A stretch of DNA of 23,411 nucleotides, taken from IMG/VR virus record IMGVR_UViG_3300032326_000420, positions 1-23,411 of that record, one strand, 5' to 3'. This DNA is from a virus. Below the pieces are notes generated by a model. That model did no database searches. It saw only the letters and a list, made by a program, of their open reading frames with translations, and was not told where the DNA came from. The position numbers and the translations under genes are program-made. This document shows, one piece after another, positions 1 to 8,016 of the stretch. Position 1 is the stretch's first letter. Every line of letters starts with the position of its first letter.

Positions 1-408
1 CGGAGGGTTGTTTAATCGAACATTGATGATCTCGTTGTAATAATCATCTCTGAAAATCACATTTTCTTTCATTTGGTGGTAGAGTTCAGCATAAGCCACT
101 TCCCATTTGCTGCCGCAGATTTCAAGAATTTCTCTGGTAAAATTCTCTTTCCCGTATTTCTCGATATCGTCTTTCAATTTGTTTGATGACCCGTAGTAAG
201 TCTCGTAATCGCTCTTAACGTGGTCTATACGACAGCGCTTCTTACCTTTGAGTGGTTTTCTTCTGATTTTAGACCAAAGCTGCTTCTTGCCGATGTATTT
301 CTTGCCATTGACCTTATTCGTTATGAGATAGACAAACGCATAATGCTCGTCTTTGCACAGGTTTTCAGGTAAATTAATCCAAGAAGTGTTGGTGGGTTCT
401 TCGTTCAT
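1..408 (-). CDS. GIY-YIG-type nuclease domain protein, partial
   Basis: The frame is open from the ATG at 408 to the left edge, so the C-terminus is missing (136 residues seen). Residues about 24-40 read YAFVYLITNKVNGKKYIG, the two-strand GIY-YIG signature in its [V]Y..YIG variant, followed by a basic stretch (RRKPLKGKKR), a YYGSSN segment and a conserved-looking acidic helix (EVAYAELYHQ) that could carry the metal-binding Glu. Small proteins of this type are widespread in T4-like phages and are usually annotated as Seg-like homing or putative endonucleases; whether this one is a mobile homing enzyme is not shown. It has no Shine-Dalgarno sequence; a TAAATA box ends 7 nt before the ATG, suggesting late expression. 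It is separated from its neighbour by 388 nt of AT-rich non-coding DNA. Confidence 0.75.
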   Translation of the reverse strand, partial: MNEEPTNTSWINLPENLCKDEHYAFVYLITNKVNGKKYIGKKQLWSKIRRKPLKGKKRCRIDHVKSDYETYYGSSNKLKDDIEKYGKENFTREILEICGSKWEVAYAELYHQMKENVIFRDDYYNEIINVRLNNPP

Positions 409-415
409 TCGAGGT

Positions 416-423
416 TATTTAGC
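416..423 (-). promoter_or_regulatory. Candidate late promoter box (GCTAAATA)
   Basis: On the minus strand GCTAAATA ends 7 nt before the ATG at 408. It is a relative of the T4 late promoter TATAAATA and matches a series of similar boxes in this window placed just upstream of start codons. Confidence 0.4.
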
Positions 424-535
424 TCGTGATTTGGGGATTTCGAGGGGCGGTGGAATTTTTTTTGAGATTTTTACTTGATTTTTGGATTTTTGCATTTATA
501 TTTAATTATAATTAACTATAACTTATTCTTATTAT

Positions 536-574
536 TATATTGATTATGATTAACATTATAACATAATCAATATA
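536..574. repeat. Perfect 13-bp inverted repeat, 13-nt loop
   Basis: TATATTGATTATG at 536-548 is exactly reverse-complementary to CATAATCAATATA at 562-574, with a 13-nt AT-only-but-one loop. The stem is AT-rich and has no T-run following it, so it does not look like a simple rho-independent terminator; it may be a cruciform or protein-binding site. Confidence 0.6.
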
Positions 575-796
575 GGTATTGTTTTTTGTTTAGTTTTTAT
601 TTTTATTATGTTTAATATTATTAATTATAATAATATATAATTAAAAGAAAATAATAAGAAAATTAATTATAACCCCTTGACAAATCAAATTTTCATGATA
701 AGGTAATGGGTGGTGGGTGGGTAAAGATAATAATATATAATAAATATAGTTAAATTTAATCGGGAAAAAATTGAAAACGCGAATTTTGAACGCCTC

Positions 797-1036
797 TCAT
801 CGAGCCGATTTTCTCCGTTTTCGGGTCCTTTTAACTGGTTTCAATTTTCCTTTTCTTGTTGTCACACCCAAGCCGTATGGATTTCGTTGATCATTGGGTG
901 CGAACCAATCAGTGTTCGCTATGCCATTTTGTTCTGCTCCTGCTTCACCGCCATACACGCCACCAGCTGTCATCTCTTCATTCAATATACTTTGATAAAG
1001 TTTGCCGATTTCAATTTCATCTCTTGACTTTTGCAT
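797..1036 (-). CDS. Small basic-tailed hypothetical protein
   Basis: The preferred start is the ATG at 1036 (79 aa) because GATAAGTA ends exactly 5 nt before it, the same geometry as other minus-strand genes here; in-frame upstream ATGs at 1051 and 1066 would include that box. The protein starts with acidic and polar residues and an IGKLYQSILNE segment, has a Gly/Ala-rich centre, a WFAPNDQRNPYG segment, and ends in a strongly basic tail (KRTRKRRKSAR). The length and layout resemble short conserved proteins of unknown function in marine T4-like phages. The N-terminal K-x-Y-Q-x-x-[IL]-x-E pattern is similar to the capsid-targeting sequence of T4 internal head proteins, so packaging inside the head is a possible but unproven role. 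It is transcribed divergently from uvsY. Confidence 0.65.
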   Translation of the reverse strand: MQKSRDEIEIGKLYQSILNEEMTAGGVYGGEAGAEQNGIANTDWFAPNDQRNPYGLGVTTRKGKLKPVKRTRKRRKSAR

Positions 1037-1051
1037 ATTATTACTTATCAT
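1024..1051 (+). promoter_or_regulatory. Sigma70-like promoter for the uvsY-uvsW-55 operon
   Basis: TTGACT (1024-1029), 16-nt spacer, TATCAT (1046-1051). The predicted +1 is near 1058, giving a leader of about 18 nt before the uvsY ATG. It lies inside the 5' part of the divergent minus-strand gene and interleaves with that gene's late box. Confidence 0.5.
1042..1049 (-). promoter_or_regulatory. Candidate late promoter box (GATAAGTA)
   Basis: GATAAGTA on the minus strand is followed by ATAAT and then the ATG at 1036. It has the same box-5-nt-ATG spacing as 18522-18529 and 16839-16846. Confidence 0.4.
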
Positions 1052-1075
1052 AGTTGTAGCTATCAATTAATCCAT

Positions 1076-1468
1076 ATGGAACTACTCAAAAAATATCAAA
1101 CACAATATCAAGAATTTTGTAACATCGATGATTTCAATTTGGAAGATCGCACCAAGCGAGTTCCAGCAGAAAAACATTTTTGGGTCTGTCGTCTGATCGA
1201 TGCGAAAATTGAATTGGATGCATTGAATAAAAACAAAAACAATCTCAAAACAAATCTTCAACAGAAGATTATGAAAGAATCTCCTGTGGTGCTCAACAAG
1301 CAAGTTATGAACGAAGTTGATAATGCACCTTCGATTGAGACCATCAATCAAAAAATTAAAGAACAGATGTTTTTAATTGAATATCTGGAGAAGCTGGTGA
1401 ATCAAATTACATTCATTGGTAATGATATTAAAAATATTATTGCGATCAAAAATCTCCAAGAACAATAA
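1076..1468 (+). CDS. uvsY: UvsY-like recombination mediator protein
   Basis: This 130-aa protein is close to T4 UvsY in length (137 aa) and lies directly upstream of uvsW; the two genes also neighbour each other in T4. UvsY loads the UvsX recombinase on gp32-coated single-stranded DNA. The N-terminal part (LLKKYQ..., then an H-F-W segment near residue 38) is followed by a long charged helix and a C-terminal segment IEYLEKLVNQITFIGNDIKN, which fits the C-terminal helical region of UvsY-family proteins. The ATG at 1076 is preferred; an upstream in-frame TTG at 1031 would lie within the promoter. There is no Shine-Dalgarno sequence. The stop codon is 1 nt before the uvsW start. The call rests on length, pattern and context; the family is poorly conserved. 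Confidence 0.72.
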   Translation: MELLKKYQTQYQEFCNIDDFNLEDRTKRVPAEKHFWVCRLIDAKIELDALNKNKNNLKTNLQQKIMKESPVVLNKQVMNEVDNAPSIETINQKIKEQMFLIEYLEKLVNQITFIGNDIKNIIAIKNLQEQ

Positions 1469-1469
1469 T

Positions 1470-2882
1470 ATGATAGAAATTGATTACAAATCATCGAGAA
1501 AGCAATGTCAGATCATTACGGATTCTGACACGCTTGGTATGATACGTAATCATTTTTCAGTTAAAAATGACGGAGCTTTGTTTGCCAAGAAAAAAGGTAT
1601 GCGATTTATCAAAGATCGCAAATATGTTATCACTCCAACAGGATTGTTTGATTTTGGACTTTATGGTGAAATATTGAAATATCTCAGGGATCAACAATTG
1701 ACCGATATTACATTGACCGAACAATTTAAACAGAAATTGCAATGTGGTAAAGAAATTGAATTTTGGGACGGTCTACAATACGATGCGAGATATTATCAAA
1801 AAGATTCTGTTCTTGCTGGCTTGAGAAGAGGATATGGCATTTTTCTATTGGCTACTGGCGCTGGTAAATCTCTTTGTCAGGCACTTTTAATTGAGAATTT
1901 CAAGAGAAATTTTAAATCTGATAACTTCAAATGTTTATTGATTGTGCCAGGTCTTTCATTGGTTGAACAATTACAAAAAGACTTTAAAGATTATGGTGTC
2001 AATTTTACTTTTTCTGGTTGGACTGGTGTGAATCCCTTGCAAGACACCGAAGTGGTTATCTGCAACACTCAGAATTTAAATTCCAAATTCCTAGATAATA
2101 GTTGGATACTGAATGTTGATTTGCTTATTACCGACGAAGCACACGGTGTTAATAGTGATTCCAATTTGGCTAAAATTGTTAATAAAATCATCACACCCCA
2201 TAAATTTGGGTTTACGGGAACATTGTCTGATAAGATGATTGATAAATGGAAAACCATAGGTGTTTTCGGTCCTGTAATTTATGAAAAGAAATCTAAAGAA
2301 CTTAGAGATGAAAATTATCTGACAAATGTCGAAGTAACAGTGATACAATTAAAACATAGAACTCCGAATGTTTCTCGAAAATATAAACAAGAATTAGACT
2401 ATCTATATGGAAATCAAGAACGCAATAATTTCATTTACAAATTGGCTAGCAGAATTGGCAACAACACTCTTATTATGGTCAATCACTTGGAGCATGGTGA
2501 CAGCTTATTATCTCTTATGTCTGAAAGACATGATGGACGAGTATTTTTTGTCAAAGGTGAAACGCTGGTTGAAGATCGGGCGAAAATCATCGAAATGATG
2601 GAAATACACAATGACATTATATGTATTGCGATGTCGTCTATTTTTTCAACGGGTATTAATATTAAAAATCTACCCAATATTATTTTTGCAGGATTGGGTA
2701 AAAGTTTTATTCGAGTCGTCCAATCGATTGGTAGGGGTCTTCGTTTACACGAGAGAAAAAACAAATTGAGAATTTTTGATATTTGTGATGATACGAAATA
2801 TTCTTTGTCACATTCTCAATACAGGCAAGACATTTACAACAAAGAACAAATATACTGGAAAATAAAAGATATTGATATATGA
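1470..2882 (+). CDS. uvsW: UvsW-like DNA/RNA helicase (SF2)
   Basis: This 470-aa superfamily 2 helicase would unwind branched DNA intermediates (Holliday junctions, D-loops, R-loops), promote branch migration and help switch from origin- to recombination-dependent replication. An N-terminal domain of about 100 residues precedes the motor, as in T4 UvsW. Visible motifs are Walker A ATGAGKS (128-134), DEAH (222-225), GFTGT (motif III, 247-251) and QSIGRGLR (motif VI, 418-425). The start at 1470 gives MIEIDYKSS and a 1-nt gap to uvsY; an upstream in-frame ATG at 1416 would overlap uvsY by 53 nt and is less likely. The stop overlaps the next start (ATGA). It is somewhat shorter than T4 UvsW. Confidence 0.93.
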   Translation: MIEIDYKSSRKQCQIITDSDTLGMIRNHFSVKNDGALFAKKKGMRFIKDRKYVITPTGLFDFGLYGEILKYLRDQQLTDITLTEQFKQKLQCGKEIEFWDGLQYDARYYQKDSVLAGLRRGYGIFLLATGAGKSLCQALLIENFKRNFKSDNFKCLLIVPGLSLVEQLQKDFKDYGVNFTFSGWTGVNPLQDTEVVICNTQNLNSKFLDNSWILNVDLLITDEAHGVNSDSNLAKIVNKIITPHKFGFTGTLSDKMIDKWKTIGVFGPVIYEKKSKELRDENYLTNVEVTVIQLKHRTPNVSRKYKQELDYLYGNQERNNFIYKLASRIGNNTLIMVNHLEHGDSLLSLMSERHDGRVFFVKGETLVEDRAKIIEMMEIHNDIICIAMSSIFSTGINIKNLPNIIFAGLGKSFIRVVQSIGRGLRLHERKNKLRIFDICDDTKYSLSHSQYRQDIYNKEQIYWKIKDIDI

Positions 2883-3325
2883 ACAAAGAATTGAAAGAAA
2901 AATATTACGTAAATTCGAAAGAATTTAGACAATTGTTATCTGAGTATTATCAGACTGACAAGATGACCAACGAATTGGCTAAAAACATAGTCAATATTGC
3001 AGAGGGATTATCTTATAATCATCGATTCATTCGTTATTCAAAAAGTTGGAAAGAAGAAATGGTGGGGGATGCTATCGTTAAAATGTATCACGCATTGGAA
3101 AAGAAACTGTATAATATAGACTCGGACTTCAATCCTTTTTCTTATTTTAATCGTATTGCGTGGAATGCTTTCACCAATCGAATCAACAAAGAAAAAGGAC
3201 AACACGAAGGATTGCATGAATACAAAGACATGGTATATATGCAAAACATGTCTGGACCAGATTCCATGGGTCATGTTTATGTAAAACCAATAATGGAAGG
3301 CGACGAATATGACGATGAATTTTGA
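2879..3325 (+). CDS. 55: Late-transcription sigma factor gp55
   Basis: This 148-aa protein aligns by eye with T4 gp55 (185 aa) through its core: IAEGLSYNHRFIRYSKSWKEEM, the region-2-like DAI..MYHAL segment, FNPFSYFNRIAWNAFTNRI and the following KKE/KGQ helix. gp55 binds host RNA polymerase and recognises the late promoter TATAAATA, working with the sliding clamp and gp33. The C-terminal tail is shorter than in T4 and ends acidic (EGDEYDDEF). It overlaps uvsW by 4 nt and is expressed from the same operon. Its presence supports reading the TAAATA boxes in this window as late promoters. Confidence 0.93.
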   Translation: MNKELKEKYYVNSKEFRQLLSEYYQTDKMTNELAKNIVNIAEGLSYNHRFIRYSKSWKEEMVGDAIVKMYHALEKKLYNIDSDFNPFSYFNRIAWNAFTNRINKEKGQHEGLHEYKDMVYMQNMSGPDSMGHVYVKPIMEGDEYDDEF

Positions 3326-3470
3326 ACATATCGTAATAACAATAGCTGCCCTATTGTATTTTCTGGTTGGTGTGGTATACTGTGTGAAACAACAATATGC
3401 ATGGGCGATGACATGGTTTTGTTATTCCTTTGCAAACGTTGGATTGATACTGGCTTCTAAAAATGTTTAA
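3309..3470 (+). CDS. Small two-helix membrane protein
   Basis: A 53-aa frame that starts inside the end of gene 55 (ATG at 3309; a second ATG at 3315 gives 51 aa). Residues about 8-26 (IVITIAALLYFLVGVVYCV) form a clear transmembrane segment, followed by a short polar turn (KQQ) and a second hydrophobic segment with aromatic residues (AWAMTWFCYSFANVGLILA, about 31-49). It fills the 160-nt gap between gene 55 and gene 47 exactly. It resembles small two-helix membrane proteins seen in marine T4-like genomes; its function is unknown. Confidence 0.72.
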   Translation: MTMNFEHIVITIAALLYFLVGVVYCVKQQYAWAMTWFCYSFANVGLILASKNV

Positions 3471-3484
3471 TAACTATAATAAAA

Positions 3485-4504
3485 ATGATTAAAAAACCTA
3501 AAGTAGCAATATTTTCCGACCTTCATTTGGGTCTATATGGAAATTCGACCGATTGGCATAATATAGCCTTGAAATGGGCTGACTGGATAACCAATGATCT
3601 GAAACAAAAAAAGATCACTGACATATTTTTTCTTGGAGATTTTTTCCATAATCGAAGTGAGATTTCGGTTCAAACCATTCACGTTGCATCAGAATTGATT
3701 TCAAAATTTAAAGATTTTAACATGTTCATGATCGTTGGTAATCACGATGCCTATTACAAAAATCGTTCAGATGTTCATAGTTTGGGATTTTTAAAAGGTC
3801 ATGACAATATCACAATTGTTGATCAGAATCTTTCATTCGAAGCTTTTGGTAAAAAATTATTGTTCGTCCCTTGGAATCACGAATTGTCTGATGGTAAATT
3901 TGATTACATTTTTGGACATTTTGAAATCCAAAGTTTTAAAATGAATAATTTCAAAGTCTGTGATCATGGATTGCAGGTTATGGATTTCTTAGAATCCAGA
4001 ACTAGTGAAGTATTCTCTGGTCATTTTCATCTACGTAGCAGTAAAAAATATAATGAAGGAAATATTCATTATGTTGGTAATACTTTTCAACACGATTTCA
4101 ATGATTCTGGGGACACCAAGGGATATCATATTTTAAATATCGAAAGTGGTGAATTAGCATTCGTTCCGAACAATGTATCGCCAGAGTTTGTGAAGATACC
4201 ATTATCAAAAATAAAAGATTTTAAATCCGAACACGTCGAGGGTAATTTAGTCAAATTGATTATTGATAAAGATATCAGTGATGATAAAATTGATAAGTTT
4301 AAAATATATCTAAATAACTTCTCTCCTTACCGTTTGACTGTCGAATACAACGTTATGACGAAAACAATCGGAGAGGTCGAACAAGTTGATTCGATTGACA
4401 TTCTTGGAATGTTTGATGAATTTTACGAACAATTATCACTCGACCCTGAACAATTGGAACGAGTTAAAGTAATAAACAATGAATTGTATGATAAATGCAA
4501 CTAA
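3485..4504 (+). CDS. 47: gp47 recombination nuclease subunit (SbcD/Mre11-like)
   Basis: At 339 aa it has the same length as T4 gp47. It is the metallophosphoesterase subunit of the gp46/gp47 complex, which resects DNA ends for recombination-dependent replication and helps degrade host DNA. Catalytic motifs are in order: SDLHLG (11-16, D12 and H14), GDFFH (51-55), GNHD (85-88), GHFE (144-147) and GHFH (179-182). The C-terminal part is the capping/gp46-binding region. The gene directly precedes gene 46 (15-nt gap), as expected for the complex. An A-rich stretch precedes the ATG in place of a Shine-Dalgarno sequence. Confidence 0.96.
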   Translation: MIKKPKVAIFSDLHLGLYGNSTDWHNIALKWADWITNDLKQKKITDIFFLGDFFHNRSEISVQTIHVASELISKFKDFNMFMIVGNHDAYYKNRSDVHSLGFLKGHDNITIVDQNLSFEAFGKKLLFVPWNHELSDGKFDYIFGHFEIQSFKMNNFKVCDHGLQVMDFLESRTSEVFSGHFHLRSSKKYNEGNIHYVGNTFQHDFNDSGDTKGYHILNIESGELAFVPNNVSPEFVKIPLSKIKDFKSEHVEGNLVKLIIDKDISDDKIDKFKIYLNNFSPYRLTVEYNVMTKTIGEVEQVDSIDILGMFDEFYEQLSLDPEQLERVKVINNELYDKCN

Positions 4505-4519
4505 ACAATATACATAAAA

Positions 4520-6310
4520 ATGAAAAAAATCAATTTTAAAACATTAAAAGGTCAAAATTTTCTCAGTATTGGGAACGATCAAATCGTTGTCGATTTCCAA
4601 TCGGGATTCAATTTAATCACTGGTAAAAATTTAGACAATCCAGACAGAGTAAATGGTATTGGTAAGAGTTGTATCGCCGAACTTTTTTATTTTGCTCTTT
4701 TTGGTAAAACGATTCGTGAGATTAAGAAAGAATTCATCATCAATAATATCACCAAAGGAAAAGGTTATATCGAATTGCTGTTTGATGTTGAAACTGAACA
4801 AGACGTTCAATCATATACGATCAAACGACAAATAAAACCAAGCACAGTCACTTTGCTGAAAAACGATGAGGATATCACTAAAGATTCAATTGCTAATACT
4901 GATAAATTTATCTGTGATTTAATTGGATCTAATTCCGTTGTCTGTCGAAGCTGTGATATATTATCATTGTCTGATAACATTCCATTCATGGCTAAAAAAC
5001 CAGAGGATAAAAGAAAATTCATTAATGATATTTTTTCTTTGGAAATTTTTGGTAAAATGAATAATGAGTTGAAAAATCTTATTCGCGATAACAAAAATGA
5101 TATAAACATTTCTTCGACAAAATTGGATGAAATCAATCAGACTCTACAGACTCTTAATGCTCAACGGGAAGATTATGATAGAAAAATTGCCGAGAGAGAA
5201 GAACTTCTCGAAAGAAAGCGTAAAGAAATCCAAAGCAATATCGAAAAAACTTCTAAAGATATTGCCAAAATGAATATACCAGCCATCGATCCTTTACATC
5301 AAGAATTGAATAAATATAGCGATGCTTGGAGTAAAATAGATAGTAAAATTGAATCCATCAACCATAATGTTTCTTCCAAAGAAACGCTCAAAAGATTAAA
5401 AAATAATGAAATTAAAGCGGTTTCATCGGTTGATGGTGTTAAATGTGATAAATGCCTTCAGGACATTCCACATACCCATGTAGAACATCTAGAGAAATTG
5501 AGAACGCAATATGAATCAGAATTGAAAGAAATTATTTCGGAGATTGAAAGTCTCAATGAACAAAAACTTGAATTGATTTCTAAGAGAAGTAAAATTCAGA
5601 AGAAATTGGGTGAGTTGCAGGATCAAATCAATGATGCCAAAATCAATAAGCAAAAGTTGATTGGTCTGACGAATTCTCTCAAGCAGTATCAACAAGCTCT
5701 TGATGATTTGAAATTGGAGGAATTACCGAAACCTAATTTTGGGGAAAATATCGCCAATACTGAAAAACGCAAAGAGACAGAAGAATTAAATTTCCAATTG
5801 TTGAAACAAAAAGCTCAAGATTTTGATGTATGCAAATTTGTATTGAGCGAGGAAGGTGTTCGTAGTTTCGTTGTTAAACGATTATTGGCTATGATGAATT
5901 CGAGTATTCAAAAATATATTAATGATTTGGGTATGTCGATACGTTGCAAATTCGATGAATATTTTGATGAGCAATTATCAAATGATAAAGGTAAAGAAAT
6001 ATCATATTGGAATTTGAGTGGAGGAGAACGACGAACTGTCGATCTAGCATGTGCTTGGTCGTTCAAAGATTTAAAACGGAAAATTTCTGGTATTTCATCT
6101 AATGTTGAATTTTTCGACGAATATCTGGATTCGACGCTGGATTCGACTGGTATTGACAAACTCATCGAACAAATTAAATGCAGAATTGATAGAAATAATC
6201 TCTCGGTGTATGTTATTTCTCATCGAGTGGAAACGAACAAACATGTTACAGGTGAAATAGTTGAACTCGCAAAAGAAAACGGTTTAACTCGACGGGTTTT
6301 TAGTGCTTGA
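4520..6310 (+). CDS. 46: gp46 recombination ATPase subunit (SbcC/Rad50-like)
   Basis: This 596-aa SMC-like ATPase is the partner of gp47 (T4 gp46 is 560 aa). The Walker A region ends NGIGKS (45-50). Two long coiled-coil arms flank a zinc-hook CDKC (C309, C312), which would dimerise complexes. The ABC signature is LSGGE (499-503) and Walker B ends FFDE (D533, E534), followed by the D-loop LDST and a VISHR segment. The gene end overlaps the -35 of the next gene's promoter: the stop TGA is part of TTGACA. Confidence 0.96.
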   Translation: MKKINFKTLKGQNFLSIGNDQIVVDFQSGFNLITGKNLDNPDRVNGIGKSCIAELFYFALFGKTIREIKKEFIINNITKGKGYIELLFDVETEQDVQSYTIKRQIKPSTVTLLKNDEDITKDSIANTDKFICDLIGSNSVVCRSCDILSLSDNIPFMAKKPEDKRKFINDIFSLEIFGKMNNELKNLIRDNKNDINISSTKLDEINQTLQTLNAQREDYDRKIAEREELLERKRKEIQSNIEKTSKDIAKMNIPAIDPLHQELNKYSDAWSKIDSKIESINHNVSSKETLKRLKNNEIKAVSSVDGVKCDKCLQDIPHTHVEHLEKLRTQYESELKEIISEIESLNEQKLELISKRSKIQKKLGELQDQINDAKINKQKLIGLTNSLKQYQQALDDLKLEELPKPNFGENIANTEKRKETEELNFQLLKQKAQDFDVCKFVLSEEGVRSFVVKRLLAMMNSSIQKYINDLGMSIRCKFDEYFDEQLSNDKGKEISYWNLSGGERRTVDLACAWSFKDLKRKISGISSNVEFFDEYLDSTLDSTGIDKLIEQIKCRIDRNNLSVYVISHRVETNKHVTGEIVELAKENGLTRRVFSA

Positions 6311-6334
6311 CATTCATATTGTGTATAATATATA
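6307..6334 (+). promoter_or_regulatory. Sigma70-like promoter for the glycosyltransferase gene
   Basis: TTGACA (6307-6312), 16-nt spacer, TATATA (6329-6334), then 5 nt to the ATG at 6340. An overlapping TATAAT occurs at 6331-6336. The -35 contains the gene 46 stop codon. Confidence 0.6.
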
Positions 6335-6339
6335 ATCAC

Positions 6340-7551
6340 ATGTTCAATACAAGCCCTTTTCCGTCTCCATCACCATTCGCTCAACCGTTTCCTCAAAACG
6401 TATTTGAGTTGAAAAGTGAATTACCATCCTTTGAAAAAAAGGATAATAATTATGTAAATTTTGTAGCGGATCGACAAGGCTGCGGTCAATGGAGAATAGG
6501 TTGGCCCGAATTTCATATCAATATGAATAATTTGGGTGAATCGACTTCTTTGACCAAAATGATCTTTACTAAAGAATGGTATAACGATGTAAAAACCGTC
6601 AAACTTCAAAGACAGGCATCCACGCCACAAAAAGAATTTTTCAAATTCCTCAAAAGCATACAGCAAGAGATGGGATTTAAGATTATTTACGAAATTGATG
6701 ATGTGGTGTTTAAGGAAGAAATACCTGATTATAACTGTTATAAATCTTCATTTGATAATGAAGAAATTCGTCAAAATTGTGTTGAAATGATTAACATGGC
6801 TGATGAAGTCACTGTTACGTGTAAATACATGCGAGATCTCTTTATCGAAAAAACAGGTCAACATAAAATATCAGTAGTTCCTAATTTTCCACCTGAATGG
6901 TGGATTGGTAAATATTATGATTTTAATAAATTGATGCATAATCATCAAAAAAATAGAAAAAAACCCCGAATTTTGTATTCTGGTTCGGGAGCACATTTTG
7001 ATGTGAAAAATGCGACCAATCAACAGGATGATTTTTCCCATGTTATTAAATTTATCGTTGATAATCGACATAAATATCAATTTATTTTCATCGGGTCTTA
7101 CCCACCACCTCTTCATCCATTTATCACTAGTAAAGAAATTGAATATCACTCATGGCAGTCACTGATGAATTATCCTAAATTTATTCAAAGTCTTAACCCG
7201 CAATTATTATTAGCTCCTTTGATGGATATTCCATTCAATAGGTCAAAATCTGATATCAAATATATCGAAGGTGCTTGTTTAGGTATTCCTTGTATGTGTC
7301 AAGATATGGTGACTTATCAAGACGCTCCAGATTTTCTCAAATTTAAAGATTCTGAAGATTTGGCTATGAAGGTTGAATATTTATTGGATTGGAAAAATCG
7401 AAATAAATATTATAAATTAATTCCTGAATTGAGAAAATTGGGCGAATCGAGATTCTTAGAAAGACCCGAAAATATTGGAGCTTTCATGGAAGCGATGAAT
7501 ACGCCATTTGGTGATCCTAGTAGAAAATATTTGAGACCTTGGAATGATTAA
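6340..7551 (+). CDS. Glycosyltransferase, GT-B type (GT1/GT4-like)
   Basis: This 403-aa protein would transfer a sugar from a nucleotide-sugar donor; the acceptor (DNA base, host envelope or virion protein) cannot be told from sequence. The C-terminal half has the pattern of GT-B enzymes: PRILYSGSGAHFD starts the second Rossmann domain, FIFIGSYPP follows, and DIPFNRSKSDIKYIEGACLGIPCM resembles the donor-binding helix with its Glu. The N-terminus is Pro-rich (PFPSPSPFAQPFP). The start at 6340 is chosen over an upstream TTG at 6307 because that TTG lies in the promoter. It ends tail-to-tail with the next minus-strand gene, sharing 4 nt. Phages of this type often carry such enzymes. Confidence 0.75.
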   Translation: MFNTSPFPSPSPFAQPFPQNVFELKSELPSFEKKDNNYVNFVADRQGCGQWRIGWPEFHINMNNLGESTSLTKMIFTKEWYNDVKTVKLQRQASTPQKEFFKFLKSIQQEMGFKIIYEIDDVVFKEEIPDYNCYKSSFDNEEIRQNCVEMINMADEVTVTCKYMRDLFIEKTGQHKISVVPNFPPEWWIGKYYDFNKLMHNHQKNRKKPRILYSGSGAHFDVKNATNQQDDFSHVIKFIVDNRHKYQFIFIGSYPPPLHPFITSKEIEYHSWQSLMNYPKFIQSLNPQLLLAPLMDIPFNRSKSDIKYIEGACLGIPCMCQDMVTYQDAPDFLKFKDSEDLAMKVEYLLDWKNRNKYYKLIPELRKLGESRFLERPENIGAFMEAMNTPFGDPSRKYLRPWND

Positions 7552-7829
7552 TTTCTGGTAAACCCTGAATATTGTTGCAGAGTCGGTCGAAGACGCTCAA
7601 ACATTCCTTTTAAGTTCTCCAGAGGTGTCATGTTTGAAGGATTTTTGAAAAATTCTTCTCTGTTGTTTTGGTAATAAGCTATCGTTCCTTTTATATATTT
7701 TTCAATATATGAAGAAATTTCATTTACCTCACTCTTCATTTTTTCGATGGTTGGATCATAATTATCGTATGATGATTGAAAATCCATACTTTCATAAATC
7801 TTGCTCAAATCTTCGAAATAATTATCCAT
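7548..7829 (-). CDS. Small hypothetical protein with N-terminal LSKIYESM motif
   Basis: The start at 7829 (93 aa) is chosen because GTTAAATA ends exactly 5 nt before it; an in-frame ATG at 7844 would include the box. The protein is helical and charged, with a likely coiled coil in the middle (IEKMKSEVNEISSYIEKYI). Its N-terminal EDLSKIYESM resembles the KLYQSIL and KLYLESV motifs of two other proteins in this window. The function is unknown. It is divergent from repeat copy R1, so it forms the outermost minus-strand member of the repeat array. Confidence 0.65.
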   Translation of the reverse strand: MDNYFEDLSKIYESMDFQSSYDNYDPTIEKMKSEVNEISSYIEKYIKGTIAYYQNNREEFFKNPSNMTPLENLKGMFERLRPTLQQYSGFTRN

Positions 7830-7834
7830 AACAT

Positions 7835-7842
7835 TATTTAAC
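7835..7842 (-). promoter_or_regulatory. Candidate late promoter box (GTTAAATA)
   Basis: GTTAAATA on the minus strand, then ATGTT, then the ATG at 7829. It has the same 5-nt spacing as other late-type boxes here. Confidence 0.4.
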
Positions 7843-7848
7843 ATATAA

Positions 7849-7876
7849 TTGACTTTTTAAATTAAGTTAATATATA
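7849..7876 (+). promoter_or_regulatory. Sigma70-like promoter in front of R1
   Basis: TTGACT (7849-7854), 16-nt spacer, TATATA (7871-7876), 5 nt to the R1 ATG at 7882. The sequence around the -35 (ATTGACTTTYTAA) is shared with the region before R2. Confidence 0.55.
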
Positions 7877-7881
7877 ACGAC

Positions 7882-7980
7882 ATGTCTAATAATATCCAAA
7901 ACAACGATAAGCACATCCACGGCGATGTGCAAGACCCGAATGTAACAGAAGCAACTACGCCGTTGGATGATGCGTCTTGT
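7882..7980 (+). repeat. Repeat copy R1
   Basis: First of four roughly 100-nt direct repeats that begin with a start codon. It contains a 7-bp hairpin (7911-7917 with 7924-7930, loop CACGGC), a 6-bp outer pairing CAAGAC/GTCTTG (7930-7935 with 7974-7979) and an inner CAAC/GTTG stem (7952-7955 with 7962-7965). Confidence 0.9.
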
Positions 7981-7983
7981 TAG
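7882..7983 (+). CDS. 33-aa ORF encoded by R1
   Basis: The repeat is read as MSNNIQNNDKHIHGDV followed by QDPNVTEATTPLDDASC, and then a TAG stops it. In R2 and R3 the same peptide continues into longer proteins. It may be a short peptide, a leader, or just the coding shadow of a structured repeat. Confidence 0.3.
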   Translation: MSNNIQNNDKHIHGDVQDPNVTEATTPLDDASC

Positions 7984-8003
7984 CTTGATTTTTAAGATGG
8001 TAT

Positions 8004-8011
8004 GATAAATA
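8004..8011 (+). promoter_or_regulatory. Candidate late promoter box (GATAAATA)
   Basis: GATAAATA, then AAGAC, then the ATG at 8017: the same box-5-nt-ATG geometry as the minus-strand late genes, here on the plus strand. Confidence 0.4.
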
Positions 8012-8016
8012 AAGAC

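Larger units (their letters stand above)
409..796. other. AT-rich non-coding region with G-tracts and hairpin
   Basis: No plausible gene lies in this 388-nt stretch. It is extremely AT-rich from about 450 to 660. It contains a perfect 13-bp inverted repeat (536-548 with 562-574), a 15-nt direct repeat (627-641 and 727-741, exactly 100 nt apart), and two G-rich tracts on the plus strand (433-453 and 708-721). A TTGACA occurs at 677-682 but with a poor -10. The combination could be a replication origin, a recombination hot spot or a regulatory spacer; nothing in the sequence decides between these. Confidence 0.6.

Noticed and set aside
677-704. TTGACA promoter in the AT-rich region
   Set aside because: At the 16-nt spacing used elsewhere the -10 would be TAAGGT, a poor match, and no plus-strand gene starts soon after it.
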